A stretch of 48,015 nucleotides of DNA from Pseudomonas izuensis (GCF_009861505.1 NZ_WTFT01000057.1:1-48015); one strand, 5' to 3'. Positions 1 through 8,522 are shown, counted from the stretch's first letter. The notes: generated from the sequence alone by a model not told the origin. A program made the numbers and translations.

Positions 1-889
1 CATACGCCACTTCCACACCGCGCTGCTCCAGTTCCGCACGCTGCGGCGAGTCCTCATCGAGAATCGGGTTGGTGTTGTTGATGTGGATCAGCACCTTGCG
101 CGGCTCGGGCAATTGCGCGAGCACCTCGAGCATGCCGCCGGGGCCGTTTTGCGCCAGGTGACCCATTTCCCGGCCGGTGCGGGTGCCGACGCCACGGCGC
201 TGCATTTCGTCGTCGTCCCACAGCGTGCCGTCCACCAGCAGGCAATCGCTGCCGGCCATGATTTCCAGCAGCGGTGCATCGACCTTGCCCAGGCCCGGTG
301 CGTAAAACAGTTTACCGCCGGTGCTCAGGTCCTCGACGATCAGGCCGATGTTGTCGCCCGGATGCGGGTCGAAGCGGTGCGGCGAGTAGGGCGGCGCGGC
401 GCTGCGCAGTGGCAGCGGGGTGAAGCGCAGGTTCGGGCAGGCCGGGACGCTGAAACTCTGATCGAGTTCGATGCGGTTCCAGTTCAGGCCGCCGTTCCAG
501 TGGGTCAGCATGGTGAACAGCGGGAAGCCGGTAGTCAGGTCTTCGTGGACCATGTCGGTGCACCAGACCTGGTGCGGGCAACCTTCGCGCAGGCTGAGCA
601 GGCCGGTGGTGTGGTCGATCTGGCTGTCCATCAGGATGATCGCGCCGATGCCGGTATCGCGCAGGGCGCGGCCCGGTTGCATCGGGGCGAAGCTCTGCAG
701 TTGCGCACGGATGTCCGGCGAGGTGTTGCACAGCACCCAGTTCACGCCGTTATCGGAAATCGCGATGGACGACTGGGTCCGTGCCTGGGCCCGCAGGCTG
801 CCGTCGCGAAAACCGGCGCAGTTCACGCAGTTGCAGTTCCACTGGGGGAAACCACCGCCGGCGGCGGAACCTAGAATCTGGATATACAT
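1..889 (-). CDS. pqqB: PqqB, coenzyme PQQ biosynthesis protein (3' end outside window)
   Basis: The minus-strand frame starts MYIQILGSAAGGGFPQWNC at 889 and stays open to the window edge (296 residues seen; the family is about 300), so only a few C-terminal residues are missing. PqqB is a metallo-beta-lactamase-fold member of the PQQ pathway, thought to act on the tyrosine/glutamate-derived intermediate or help release PQQ. Visible hallmarks are the cysteine-rich NCNCVNC near residue 20 and the SQIDHTTGLL metal-site region near residue 95. It lies 125 bases downstream of pqqA on the same strand, the usual pqqA-pqqB order, with a terminator-like hairpin between them. The rest of the pqq operon would lie to the left, outside the window. 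Confidence 0.95.
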   Translation of the reverse strand, partial: MYIQILGSAAGGGFPQWNCNCVNCAGFRDGSLRAQARTQSSIAISDNGVNWVLCNTSPDIRAQLQSFAPMQPGRALRDTGIGAIILMDSQIDHTTGLLSLREGCPHQVWCTDMVHEDLTTGFPLFTMLTHWNGGLNWNRIELDQSFSVPACPNLRFTPLPLRSAAPPYSPHRFDPHPGDNIGLIVEDLSTGGKLFYAPGLGKVDAPLLEIMAGSDCLLVDGTLWDDDEMQRRGVGTRTGREMGHLAQNGPGGMLEVLAQLPEPRKVLIHINNTNPILDEDSPQRAELEQRGVEVAY

Positions 890-928
890 GATGTGATCCG
901 ACCAACAATCGCGTCAGGGCGACTGCGC

Positions 929-955
929 AAAAAAAGTGCCCCGGCGCACCGGGGC
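929..955 (-). terminator. Hairpin plus T-run between pqqA and pqqB (attenuator-like terminator)
   Basis: On the minus strand a perfect 7-bp stem (GCCCCGG/CCGGGGC, positions 938-944 and 949-955, 4-base loop) is followed directly by seven T residues (929-935). This is a complete intrinsic-terminator signature between pqqA and pqqB. Partial read-through would give much more pqqA than pqqB message, in line with PqqA being the consumed peptide precursor. Confidence 0.8.
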
Positions 956-1014
956 CAAATTGAAGTGATGCCATGCCTGTGGAGTGGAGCAGCGCACGGC
1001 ACCACGCTCACGGG

Positions 1015-1086
1015 TCAGCGGCTGGCGAAATACATAGTGACCTCAAAGCCGATACGCAGGTCGGTGTAGGCAGGTTTGGTCCACAT
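1015..1086 (-). CDS. pqqA: PqqA, PQQ precursor peptide (23 aa)
   Basis: A 23-codon gene with ATG at 1086-1084 and TGA at 1017-1015, translating as MWTKPAYTDLRIGFEVTMYF followed by ASR. PqqA is the ribosomal substrate whose conserved Glu and Tyr, here in the E-V-T-M-Y segment, are cross-linked by PqqE and become PQQ. A GAGGAAC ribosome-binding site sits 6-12 bases upstream. The gene is in canonical position before pqqB, and next to it on the same strand is a PQQ-dependent dehydrogenase that needs the cofactor. No sigma-54-type promoter was seen directly upstream, so its own regulation is unclear. Confidence 0.95.
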   Translation of the reverse strand: MWTKPAYTDLRIGFEVTMYFASR

Positions 1087-1203
1087 GGTCGAGTTCCTCA
1101 GTGTTGTTGGATGGGTCATCTCAAAAAGCTGTTGCGCATCCTTGCTCGACATGACGGCGAGTCCGGTCAAACAGCCCGCCGCCGTCGCGTTACCGAAGTG
1201 CGG

Positions 1204-3300
1204 TCATGGCGTGGCTTTGGCCGTGGCCGGCTGTTGCGCCTTGAGGTAGTCCGCGTACTCCCGGCTCATCACGTATTGCTTGATTTTCTCGACCTCGGCG
1301 GGCTCCAGCGTGTCCTTGAAAGAAGGCATGCCCAAAGGCCTCAACACGCCGTCCAGGACGATCTGCTGGAACAGGCCGCGCCGCGCCTCGTCGGACTTGC
1401 GCAGGTCGGGAATCAACCCGCCGCTGACGGCGCCCACGCCGTGGCAGACCGAACAGTAGGAGCCGAACAGCTGTTGGCCCGCGGCGAGGTCTGTGGCGGA
1501 TGCCTCGACCGGCTTCGGTATGCGGGTGACGACCTGCGCTTTTTCGGGCAATGGTGGCAGTGAGTCTTTGCCGCCGAGTTTGAAGACCAGCAGGCGACTG
1601 ACGTTGCCCACCCCCGGCGCATTCGCGGCGTCACCGCCGATCAGGGGCGCGACACCACCCCAACCCGCCATGACGGCAACGTACTGCTCACCTTCGAAAC
1701 GGTAACTGATGGGGGCGGCGACGATGCCGGTCTGGGCGGCGAAGGACCACAGTTTCTTGCCTTTGTCCGCCGAGTACGCGATGAAATTACCGTCTGCCGT
1801 TCCCTGGAACACCAGGTTGCCCGCGGTGCTCAGGGTGCCGCCATTCCAGTAGTTCGAATAGGGCACGCGCCAGACTTCTTTTTGCTTCACCGGGTCCCAG
1901 GCCAGAAGCGCACCGGATACCGCCTCACGCGGAATTTCAGTGGCGTCGGAGAACCCGGCGCCGGTGTTGAATCCCTTGCGTTTGATGAAGTCCTTGGCTT
2001 CGTTGCGGTAGACGCCCGGAATTTCCTGGTAGGGGATGTACACCAGGCCGGTCTGCGGGTTGAACGACATCGAGTGCCATCCATGTGCGCCGAACGGGCT
2101 CGGCCACATCACAATGGGTTTGTCCTTGTAGCGCACACCGGGTGCTTCCACGGGTTTGCCGGTCTTCATGTCGATCTTCTCGGCCCAGGTCACTTTGCCG
2201 AATTTTTCAGCGGAGAGCAGTTGGCCGGTTTCGCGATCCAGAACATAGAAGAAGCCGTTCTTGGGTGCCTGCATGATGACTTTGCGCGGTTTACCGGCAA
2301 TGTCCAGCTCCGCCAGGGTCAGCTGTTGGGTGGCGGTGAAGTCCCAGCTGTCCCCCGGGGTCACCTGATAGTGCCAAGCCAGGCGGCCGCTGTCCGGGTG
2401 GATGGCCAGAATCGATGACAGGTAGAGGTTGTCGCCGCCTCGCGGGCTGCGGATATTGCGGTTCCACGGTGAACCGTTGCCGGTGCCGATGTAGAGCAGG
2501 TCGAGTTGCGGATCGTAGGCCATGCTGTCCCACACGGTGCCGCCACCGCCAAGTTTCCAGTACTGGTCACCGGTCCAGGTCTTGGCTGCCTCGGCCAGCT
2601 CCGGGTGCTCGTAGGGTTGGTTCGGATCGCCCGGCACGGTGTAGAAGCGCCATTCCATTTTGCCGCTTTCGGCGTCGTAGGCAGAAAAGTAGCCACGTAC
2701 GCCGTATTCGGCGCCGCCGTTGCCAATGATCACCTTGCCTTTGACCACCCGTGGCGCACCGGTAATGGTGTAGGGCAGGCTGTTGTCGGTTGTCTGTTGG
2801 CTCCACACCTGTTGACCGGTCTTGGCATCCAGGGCGATGAGACGACCGTCGAGGGTGCCGATGTAGACTTTGCCGTTCCACAGTGCCACACCGCGGTTGA
2901 CTGCATCGCAGCAGGCATCGCGGGCTTTGCCGCGATCAATCTGCGGGTCGAAGGCCCATAGTTGTTTGCCGGTCTTGACGTCGATGGCAATGGCACGGCT
3001 CCACGACAGCGACGCATAGAGCACGCCGTCCGAGAAGAGCGGCGTTGCTTCCAGACCCCGGTGGTTATCGAGGTCAAGGTGCCAGGCCAGGCCCAGTTGG
3101 TCGGCGTTCTGTTCGGTGATCTGCTGGAGGGGGCTGAAGCGCTGTTCGGCATAGGTTCGACCGTGGCTGAGCCACTGGCTGCCGTCGTTCTCGCTGGCGA
3201 CGATGGCGGCTTGATCGACCGGGGTGGCGCCGACCATCGGGGCCAGCAGAGCCAGGGCCAGGCTAGCGATTTTCAGGGGTGATGACTGCGTCTTGATCAT
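1204..3300 (-). CDS. Type II quinohaemoprotein alcohol dehydrogenase (PQQ + cytochrome c)
   Basis: A 698-residue secreted enzyme. A signal peptide (about residues 1-25, cleaved near VGA-TP) precedes an eight-bladed PQQ propeller with the vicinal cysteine pair C130-C131 (DACCDAVNRG) and tryptophan-docking repeats. A C-terminal cytochrome c domain carries CSVCHG (C616-C619-H620) and the likely axial Met658 (LGMPSF). This fused layout defines type II (quinohaemoprotein) ADHs, which oxidise primary alcohols in the periplasm and pass electrons through haem c. The catalytic Asp is probably D320 in SWDFT; the position two residues on is Thr322, not the second Asp of lanthanide-dependent enzymes, so calcium use is inferred. 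It lies 70 bases after the SphA-like gene and probably shares its sigma-54 promoter. An AGGA site lies 11 bases before the ATG. Confidence 0.93.
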   Translation of the reverse strand: MIKTQSSPLKIASLALALLAPMVGATPVDQAAIVASENDGSQWLSHGRTYAEQRFSPLQQITEQNADQLGLAWHLDLDNHRGLEATPLFSDGVLYASLSWSRAIAIDVKTGKQLWAFDPQIDRGKARDACCDAVNRGVALWNGKVYIGTLDGRLIALDAKTGQQVWSQQTTDNSLPYTITGAPRVVKGKVIIGNGGAEYGVRGYFSAYDAESGKMEWRFYTVPGDPNQPYEHPELAEAAKTWTGDQYWKLGGGGTVWDSMAYDPQLDLLYIGTGNGSPWNRNIRSPRGGDNLYLSSILAIHPDSGRLAWHYQVTPGDSWDFTATQQLTLAELDIAGKPRKVIMQAPKNGFFYVLDRETGQLLSAEKFGKVTWAEKIDMKTGKPVEAPGVRYKDKPIVMWPSPFGAHGWHSMSFNPQTGLVYIPYQEIPGVYRNEAKDFIKRKGFNTGAGFSDATEIPREAVSGALLAWDPVKQKEVWRVPYSNYWNGGTLSTAGNLVFQGTADGNFIAYSADKGKKLWSFAAQTGIVAAPISYRFEGEQYVAVMAGWGGVAPLIGGDAANAPGVGNVSRLLVFKLGGKDSLPPLPEKAQVVTRIPKPVEASATDLAAGQQLFGSYCSVCHGVGAVSGGLIPDLRKSDEARRGLFQQIVLDGVLRPLGMPSFKDTLEPAEVEKIKQYVMSREYADYLKAQQPATAKATP

Positions 3301-3370
3301 TACGCAAGAGTCCTATTGTGCTTGTTGTAGGTAGATCGTTTTGCGTGCTCTGCGCGCGAACGCGTGAAAG

Positions 3371-4303
3371 CTAGAACAATTGCAGGAGGCGTAGATTGAT
3401 TCGCCTTTCCTCTTTGAAGCCACTGTCCACGGACATGTCCTGGCCGTAATTGGCCATCAGCTGGGTGCTCGGCGTGACGAAGTAGGAAGTGCCCACGGTG
3501 TACTTGCTGGTGCCGGGTTTGTCATTCATGTCCAGCCCGGCGATTTCGCTTTCGCCACCCCAGAGTTTCGATACGCCGGCACGTACATCGAAGCGCTCGG
3601 TAAAGTTGTAGCGCAGAAAAGCCTGGCCCTGGTAGAGCGGTTCCTGCTTTTGAGTAACGCCTGCGTTGCCGTAGTCATTGTTGTGGCCGAAGAACGTGAC
3701 ATCGCCTACCAGATCGAGGGTCACCTTGTCGGTCAGCCCGGTGATGTAGCCGCTCTGCAACGTGAACTTCCAGCGGTTCTCGCCCAGGTTGATCGCGTTG
3801 TCTTTGTCGTAGCTGCCGGTGGGCACGAAGAGAAAAGGGGTGATGCCGAAGTAGCGGCGTTTTTCAGGTTCATTCACCAGCCAGACGGTAGCGGCAAGGA
3901 TCAGGTCGCCGATGCCGCTGTCGCTGCCCAGGTCCTTCAGATCGTCCTTGGCCCGCACGTTGCCGAATGGCAGGAGAAACTGTGGATCGACGATGTAATC
4001 GCCCAACTGCATGAAATGCACGCCACGCAGGATGCCGATATCCGAATCCAGCCCGGCATGGATCGGCACCTTGTGGCCATCGGCATAGAGCGCATTGCGT
4101 TCGGCATGTTGGTAATAAAGCAGGCCCAGGTTGGTGTCTTTGGGAAGCGCGGTGTAATCGCCGGCATCGACGTCCATGGCCAGGGCGCCGCAGGAAAAAC
4201 CGGCCATCAGGCCAAACAGCGAAGCGTGCAACAGATGCGCTTGAAGACGTTCGCGCGATAACCGCCCCGGGTTGGCGCGAGCCGGCCCTGTGCTCATTTT
4301 CAT
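3371..4303 (-). CDS. Outer-membrane MetA/SphA-like protein (phenol MetA-degradation family)
   Basis: A 310-residue protein starting MKMSTGPARANPG. The frame continues about 117 codons further upstream, but that part overlaps the sigma-54 promoter and the activator gene. An AAAGGTG ribosome-binding site lies 6 bases before the ATG at 4303. A long signal peptide ends near GALA-MDVDAG, followed by alternating beta-strand-like sequence with a terminal aromatic (LLQLF) typical of outer-membrane barrels. Members of this family sit beside pathways for aromatic or hydrophobic substrates and are thought to help uptake. Here it precedes the alcohol dehydrogenase in one probable operon, so it may admit the alcohol substrate or act as a structural partner. 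The exact substrate cannot be read. Confidence 0.8.
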   Translation of the reverse strand: MKMSTGPARANPGRLSRERLQAHLLHASLFGLMAGFSCGALAMDVDAGDYTALPKDTNLGLLYYQHAERNALYADGHKVPIHAGLDSDIGILRGVHFMQLGDYIVDPQFLLPFGNVRAKDDLKDLGSDSGIGDLILAATVWLVNEPEKRRYFGITPFLFVPTGSYDKDNAINLGENRWKFTLQSGYITGLTDKVTLDLVGDVTFFGHNNDYGNAGVTQKQEPLYQGQAFLRYNFTERFDVRAGVSKLWGGESEIAGLDMNDKPGTSKYTVGTSYFVTPSTQLMANYGQDMSVDSGFKEERRINLRLLQLF

Positions 4304-4376
4304 GACATCACCTTTATTGTTTTTGTTTATGATTAGCGCCAGGCCGGAGGGGATGTCCGGCTTGGTGATGTCATTG

Positions 4377-4393
4377 AGCAGGGCCTGTGCCAG
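4377..4393 (-). promoter_or_regulatory. Sigma-54 (-24/-12) promoter of the SphA-like/ADH operon
   Basis: The minus strand reads CTGGCACAGGCCCTGCT. It has the GG and GC dinucleotides exactly 10 bases apart and matches TGGCAC-N5-TTGC with one mismatch (C for the first T). The predicted start is near 4367, about 65 bases before the ATG at 4303. Confidence 0.8.
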
Positions 4394-4496
4394 TTTTTCT
4401 GTTTGGTGGAAAACTTCATATAAATCAATAATATGAATAACATTGGAAGTGGTCGAAGCAAGCGCGGGATTTGTCCCGCTGTATCGCTGGCTCAAA

Positions 4497-4527
4497 CTGA
4501 GACAGTGGCTTGGGGTCAGGTTGACCC
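4497..4527. promoter_or_regulatory. Candidate activator-binding region (UAS) upstream of the ADH promoter
   Basis: CTGAGACAGT (4497-4506) recurs, as ACTGTCTCAG, upstream of the aldehyde dehydrogenase promoter at 8523-8532. Next to it is a perfect dyad GGGTCA-N3-TGACCC (4513-4527), and a second GAGACA lies just beyond. These sites are 130-160 bases upstream of the predicted sigma-54 transcription start, the usual enhancer distance, and just before the activator's own start codon. That position supports starting the activator at 4560 and suggests autoregulation. Confidence 0.5.
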
Positions 4528-4559
4528 AGTTCGAGACACCCACCCGCGAGATGCCTGCC

Positions 4560-6461
4560 ATGCGCAAAATCAGCACCCCCTCTGAGACGCCTCCTTCGCG
4601 CAAACGATTCGTCGATTCCGAAGTGGTCGAACGCTCGTGGCAGCGTTCGCGCAACTACGGAATATGTCAGCGCGACAACCTGCTTTTCGAAGCGCCGGTC
4701 GTCGCCAGCAGTTCGCAGATCGCCGAAAGCAATCGCCTGTTATTGAGCTGTGCCACTCCGGAAATGGAACAACTGCACGCGGCCCTGTCGCCCAAGGACT
4801 GGGTGCTGGCGTGCCTCGATCTGGAAGGCGTGGTCATCAGCAGCCTGGGCCGACGCAACACAGAGAATCGTGAGTTGAACCAGGTCTTCCGCGTTGGCGC
4901 ACAGATTTCCGAGCAGAATGTCGGTACGACCGCACCCAGTTGCGTGCTGACCGAATGCGATTCGGTTTTTTTCGTCGGCGAGGAACACTATCTGGAAGAG
5001 GCACGCCAGTTTTCCTGCCTGGCCACGCCGATCTTCGGTCTGAACGGCAGCATTGTCGGTGTCCTGGATGCAAGCAGTAAGCAGGGGGCGCCTTCGATCT
5101 ACACCCTGGAGTCCCTGGTGTTTGCCGCCCGTGCCATCGAAAACCGCCTGTTCGCCCAGCTCGGGGAGGTGCTGCTGGTGCATGTGCACCACCGCCTGGA
5201 CATCCTGGGAACGCCGATGGAAGGGCTGCTGGCTTTCGACCCGGCCGGCAAGCTACGGTGCGCCAACCGCATTGCCGGTCAGTTGTTGAAGCTCGGCGAC
5301 ATCCAGATCGGCCTGGATTTCTCCGAGCTGTTTGACATGCCCTTCATCCATGCCGCCTGCTACCGCCGTCACGACCTCAGCGCACCGCTGCGTTTGCGCA
5401 GCCACCATAGCGGCGAGCTGCACGCTTGCATCACCATGACACCTGGCCAGAAACCGGCGCGGCGTGAGCCTGCGAAGCTCCTGCCAGCCATCGTCGCCGA
5501 ACAGCCTCCAGCGCCGCAATCCAGGCCCTGTCTGGAAGATCCTGCCTTGCAGGATGCCCTTGGCCGCGCACGCAAGGCCTTCGCCCACGACATCCCGGTG
5601 CTGGTCAACGGTGAAACCGGCACAGGCAAGGAGGTCTTCGCCCGGCTGTTGCACGAAGGCAGCAAGCGCGCCGGCGAAGCCTTCGTCGCGATCAATTGCT
5701 CGTCCATCCCGGCCAGCCTCATCGAATCTGAACTGTTCGGTCACGTTGAAGGTGCCTTTACCGGTAGCCGCAAAGGGGGTGCCAGCGGGAAGATCGAAGA
5801 AGCCCACAAGGGCACACTGTTTCTCGACGAGATAGGCGACATGCCCCTGGAGCTTCAGGGTCGGCTGCTGCGTGTGCTGCAAGAGCGCAGCCTGACCCGT
5901 CTTGGCAGCAGCCAAGTGATCAAGGTCGATTGCGCGCTGATCTGTGCCACCCACCGCGACCTCAAGCAACTCACGGACAACGGGGGCTTTCGCGAGGATC
6001 TGTACTACCGCATCAATGGCCTGCGTGTGGCCCTTCCGGCCCTGCGTGAACGCAGCGACCTTCAGGCACTGATCGGCCATCTGCTTCGCGCTGAAACCTC
6101 CACGCACCGGTCGGTTCAACTCAACAGCCAGGCGTTGCAGGCGCTGTTGGCCTACCGCTGGCCAGGCAATATTCGACAGCTTTACCAAACCCTGCGCCTG
6201 GCAGCCGCACTGGCAGAAAATGAAGGGGAAATAGGTTTGCAGCACCTGCCGGACGAAGTCCTGGAAACCTGTGCCGTGCAGACCGAAGTGGAGCCTGACC
6301 CACCGCAACCTCAGGAGCGGACGACCTTGCACGCCACCGAGCTGCGCGCCATCAAGGCGGCGGTGGAAGCCAACGGCGGCAATCTCTCGGCGGCGGCCCG
6401 CAGCCTGGGCATCGGCCGGGCGACGCTGTACCGCAAGCTCAAAGGCATGGAGGACAGTTGA
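4560..6461 (+). CDS. AcoR-family sigma-54-dependent transcriptional activator
   Basis: A 633-residue regulator with three parts. An N-terminal GAF-like sensor with a linker covers about residues 45-330. An AAA+ sigma-54 interaction domain has Walker A GETGTGKE at about 351-358 and Walker B TLFLDE. A C-terminal Fis-type helix-turn-helix contains LSAAARSLGIGRATLYRKLK. This matches acetoin/alcohol-type AcoR regulators. The sigma-54 contact loop reads GAFTGS rather than GAFTGA. The frame is open from 4443, but that stretch holds candidate activator sites; ATG 4551 is an alternative start. It diverges from the SphA-like/ADH operon, and the ALDH operon follows convergently. Both have sigma-54 promoters, so control of alcohol and aldehyde oxidation is the natural inference. 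The inducer is unknown. Confidence 0.88.
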   Translation: MRKISTPSETPPSRKRFVDSEVVERSWQRSRNYGICQRDNLLFEAPVVASSSQIAESNRLLLSCATPEMEQLHAALSPKDWVLACLDLEGVVISSLGRRNTENRELNQVFRVGAQISEQNVGTTAPSCVLTECDSVFFVGEEHYLEEARQFSCLATPIFGLNGSIVGVLDASSKQGAPSIYTLESLVFAARAIENRLFAQLGEVLLVHVHHRLDILGTPMEGLLAFDPAGKLRCANRIAGQLLKLGDIQIGLDFSELFDMPFIHAACYRRHDLSAPLRLRSHHSGELHACITMTPGQKPARREPAKLLPAIVAEQPPAPQSRPCLEDPALQDALGRARKAFAHDIPVLVNGETGTGKEVFARLLHEGSKRAGEAFVAINCSSIPASLIESELFGHVEGAFTGSRKGGASGKIEEAHKGTLFLDEIGDMPLELQGRLLRVLQERSLTRLGSSQVIKVDCALICATHRDLKQLTDNGGFREDLYYRINGLRVALPALRERSDLQALIGHLLRAETSTHRSVQLNSQALQALLAYRWPGNIRQLYQTLRLAAALAENEGEIGLQHLPDEVLETCAVQTEVEPDPPQPQERTTLHATELRAIKAAVEANGGNLSAAARSLGIGRATLYRKLKGMEDS

Positions 6462-6470
6462 CGCTGAGGG

Positions 6471-6502
6471 CAAGGCTGCGCTCCGACGGGGAGCCAGCCT
6501 TG
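6471..6502. terminator. Strong hairpin between convergent activator and DUF4242 genes
   Basis: CAAGGCTG and GCTCC pair with GGAGC and CAGCCTTG: 13 bp with one bulged base and a 5-base loop, just after the activator stop codon. There is no clear T-run on either strand, so it may be a weak bidirectional terminator or an RNA-stabilising hairpin. Confidence 0.5.
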
Positions 6503-6516
6503 TCCAGGCAGAGGGT

Positions 6517-6789
6517 CTATTCGGCGGTGGTCGGATCGATGATTTCAACCACTTCGGATACGCGGTTGGCCGGGAAACCGCCCTGTGCGGCGTGTTCGCG
6601 AACCTGTTGCTCGTTCGATGCGATGTACAGGCAGTAGACCTTGTCGTCCGTCACGTAACTGTGCAGCCATTGAATCTGTGGCCCCAGGGAGCCAAGCACG
6701 GCACAGGATTTTTGCGAAATCGCCCGGAGTTCCGGCGCCGAGAGTTTTCCGGCGCCCGGGATTTCTCGTTCGATGACATATTTCGGCAT
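6517..6789 (-). CDS. DUF4242 family small protein
   Basis: A 90-residue protein (MPKYVIEREIPGAGKLSAPE...) with the DUF4242 pattern: an initial KYVIER(E) strand, a central W-x-S-Y-V-T-D-D-K-x-Y-C-x-Y segment, and a C-terminal strand ending VVEIIDP. DUF4242 proteins are small ferredoxin-like-fold proteins, some described as nickel-binding, with no settled function. The gene lies 91 bases downstream of the aldehyde dehydrogenase on the same strand, so it is probably co-transcribed from the sigma-54 promoter and could be an accessory to aldehyde oxidation. A GGAAACC-type site precedes the ATG. The family call is good; the role is unknown. Confidence 0.8.
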   Translation of the reverse strand: MPKYVIEREIPGAGKLSAPELRAISQKSCAVLGSLGPQIQWLHSYVTDDKVYCLYIASNEQQVREHAAQGGFPANRVSEVVEIIDPTTAE

Positions 6790-6880
6790 GGTGGTTTCCT
6801 CGAAAGCCGTGAAGGGCGAGTCGCCCGGAATAAAAAGCAGGCAGAGGCCGCGTGAGACGGCCCCGACCTGAAAGGGAGAA

Positions 6881-8371
6881 TCAAAGTTTGATCATGACGG
6901 TTTTCAGTTCGGTGTAATGCTCAATGGCCGCCGCACCCATTTCGCGGCCGACACCGGAAAGCTTGTGGCCGCCAAAGGGCAGTACCGGGTCGAGGGCGCT
7001 GTGACAGTTGACCCACACCGAGCCCGACTTGATGCGCGGGATCATGCGATGTACCGCCCCCAGATCGTTCGACCAGATGCTCGCGCCCAGACCATAGGGG
7101 TTGTCGTTGGCCAACCGCACGACCTCATCGATGTCGTCGAAGGGCATGGCCACCAGCACAGGCCCGAAGATTTCCTCCTGGACCAGGCGATGCTTCTGGT
7201 CGACATCCACGATCACCGTGGGCCTGATGAAGTAGCCGGGGCCTGATTTCTCGCCGCCGCAGGCAACGGTGGCACCCAGCTCGCGACCCATCTCGATGTA
7301 GTGGTGCACACGGTCCTGTTGCTTGGCGGAAATCAGCGGGCCCATGTCCACGCTGGGGTCGAGGCCATTGCCCAGCTTCATGCCATTGGCGACGTCGACA
7401 ATGTCACCCACCACTCGGTCGAAATGCTTGCGCTGTACATACAGGCGTGACCCTGCGCAGCACACCTGGCCCTGATTGAAGAAGATGGCGTTGGCAGCGC
7501 CGGCGGCGGCTTGCTGCAGGTCGGCATCGGCGAGGACGATGGTAGGGGACTTGCCGCCCAGTTCCAGGGTGACGCGGGTCATGTTATCCATGGCCGTCTT
7601 GCCGATCTGCTTGCCCACTTCGGTAGAGCCGGTGAACGTGAGCTTGTCCACGCCGGGGTGGCGGGTAAGGGCAGCGCCGGCATTGAGTCCGGTCCCCGTG
7701 ACCACGTTGAACACACCGGCGGGATAACCGGCCTCCAGGACCAGTTCGGCCAGCTTTAGCGCACTGAGCGGTGTCTCATCGGCAGGCTTGAGTACCAGGC
7801 TGCAACCGGTGGCCAGGGCCGGGCCCAGTTTCCAGCACGCCAACATGAAGGGAAAGTTCCAGGCAACGATGGCGCCAACTACACCGACGGCCTCACGACG
7901 GATGAAGGCGTGGAAGTCGGAATCCGGCATCAGCGGCAGCGACGGATCCACGGTGCTACCCGAAATCTTGGTCGCCCAGCCAGCCATGTAGCGCAGGAAG
8001 TCGATCGACAACTGCACGTCCACCAGCCGCGCCATCTGCACGCTCTTGCCATTGTTCAGGCATTCGAGCTCGGCGATCACCTGCGCATCGCGTTCGATGA
8101 GATCGGCCAGGCGCCACAGCAGGTTTTGTCGCTCGCGCGGGCGCATGCGACTCCAGGCGGAGTCATCGAAGGCGCGACGTGCGGCTTGTACGGCACGGTC
8201 CACATCGACATGGTCAGCGGATGGCACTTCCAACAAGAGGTTGGCAGTCGCCGGATTGCGCACGGCCATGGTCGCGCCGCTGGAAGCGAACACCCATTCG
8301 GCGCCGATCAACATGCGCGGTTGCCTGGAAAGGAATTGGAAGGTCTTGTGATGCAGCGGTACAGGGTCCAT
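6881..8371 (-). CDS. NAD(P)+-dependent aldehyde dehydrogenase
   Basis: A 496-residue ALDH-superfamily enzyme. The longer frame (to 8497) is rejected because it overlaps the sigma-54 promoter; ATG 8371 has a GAGG site 10 bases upstream. Catalytic features are the oxyanion Asn171 in WNFP, the general base Glu270 in LELGGKSP and the nucleophile Cys304 in GQVCCAGS, with the GSTEVG cofactor loop at 248-253. It oxidises aldehydes to acids in the cytoplasm. Sequence style resembles the betaine/phenylacetaldehyde dehydrogenase branch, but the substrate cannot be fixed. With the PQQ alcohol dehydrogenase it forms a plausible two-step alcohol oxidation route. DUF4242 follows as the probable second gene of the operon. 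Confidence 0.92.
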   Translation of the reverse strand: MDPVPLHHKTFQFLSRQPRMLIGAEWVFASSGATMAVRNPATANLLLEVPSADHVDVDRAVQAARRAFDDSAWSRMRPRERQNLLWRLADLIERDAQVIAELECLNNGKSVQMARLVDVQLSIDFLRYMAGWATKISGSTVDPSLPLMPDSDFHAFIRREAVGVVGAIVAWNFPFMLACWKLGPALATGCSLVLKPADETPLSALKLAELVLEAGYPAGVFNVVTGTGLNAGAALTRHPGVDKLTFTGSTEVGKQIGKTAMDNMTRVTLELGGKSPTIVLADADLQQAAAGAANAIFFNQGQVCCAGSRLYVQRKHFDRVVGDIVDVANGMKLGNGLDPSVDMGPLISAKQQDRVHHYIEMGRELGATVACGGEKSGPGYFIRPTVIVDVDQKHRLVQEEIFGPVLVAMPFDDIDEVVRLANDNPYGLGASIWSNDLGAVHRMIPRIKSGSVWVNCHSALDPVLPFGGHKLSGVGREMGAAAIEHYTELKTVMIKL

Positions 8372-8412
8372 GGGTGCGGCCTCGTTGTTGTGGGTCTTGT
8401 TCGTGACCCTGG

Positions 8413-8430
8413 AGCAACGGATGTGCCAGC
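8413..8430 (-). promoter_or_regulatory. Sigma-54 (-24/-12) promoter of the aldehyde dehydrogenase operon
   Basis: The minus strand reads CTGGCACATCCGTTGCTC, a full match to TGGCAC-N5-TTGC with 10 bases between GG and GC. The predicted start is near 8403, about 30 bases before the ATG at 8371. It is the better match of the two sigma-54 promoters in this block. Confidence 0.88.
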
Positions 8431-8522
8431 CACAGGAAAGTACCGCGGGCATTGGCCCCGGCGTTTGTCGGCAGGAAAACCGCACAGTTACGGACATTGG
8501 GGAGTTGTATCGAACCCGTACA

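Noticed and set aside
4304..4654. N-terminal extension of the SphA-like frame
   Set aside because: It crosses the sigma-54 promoter and candidate activator sites; the ATG at 4303 has a good site followed by a signal peptide.
5253..6548. 431-codon minus frame opposite the sigma-54 activator
   Set aside because: Antisense to a gene with complete AAA+ and Fis-type HTH domains.
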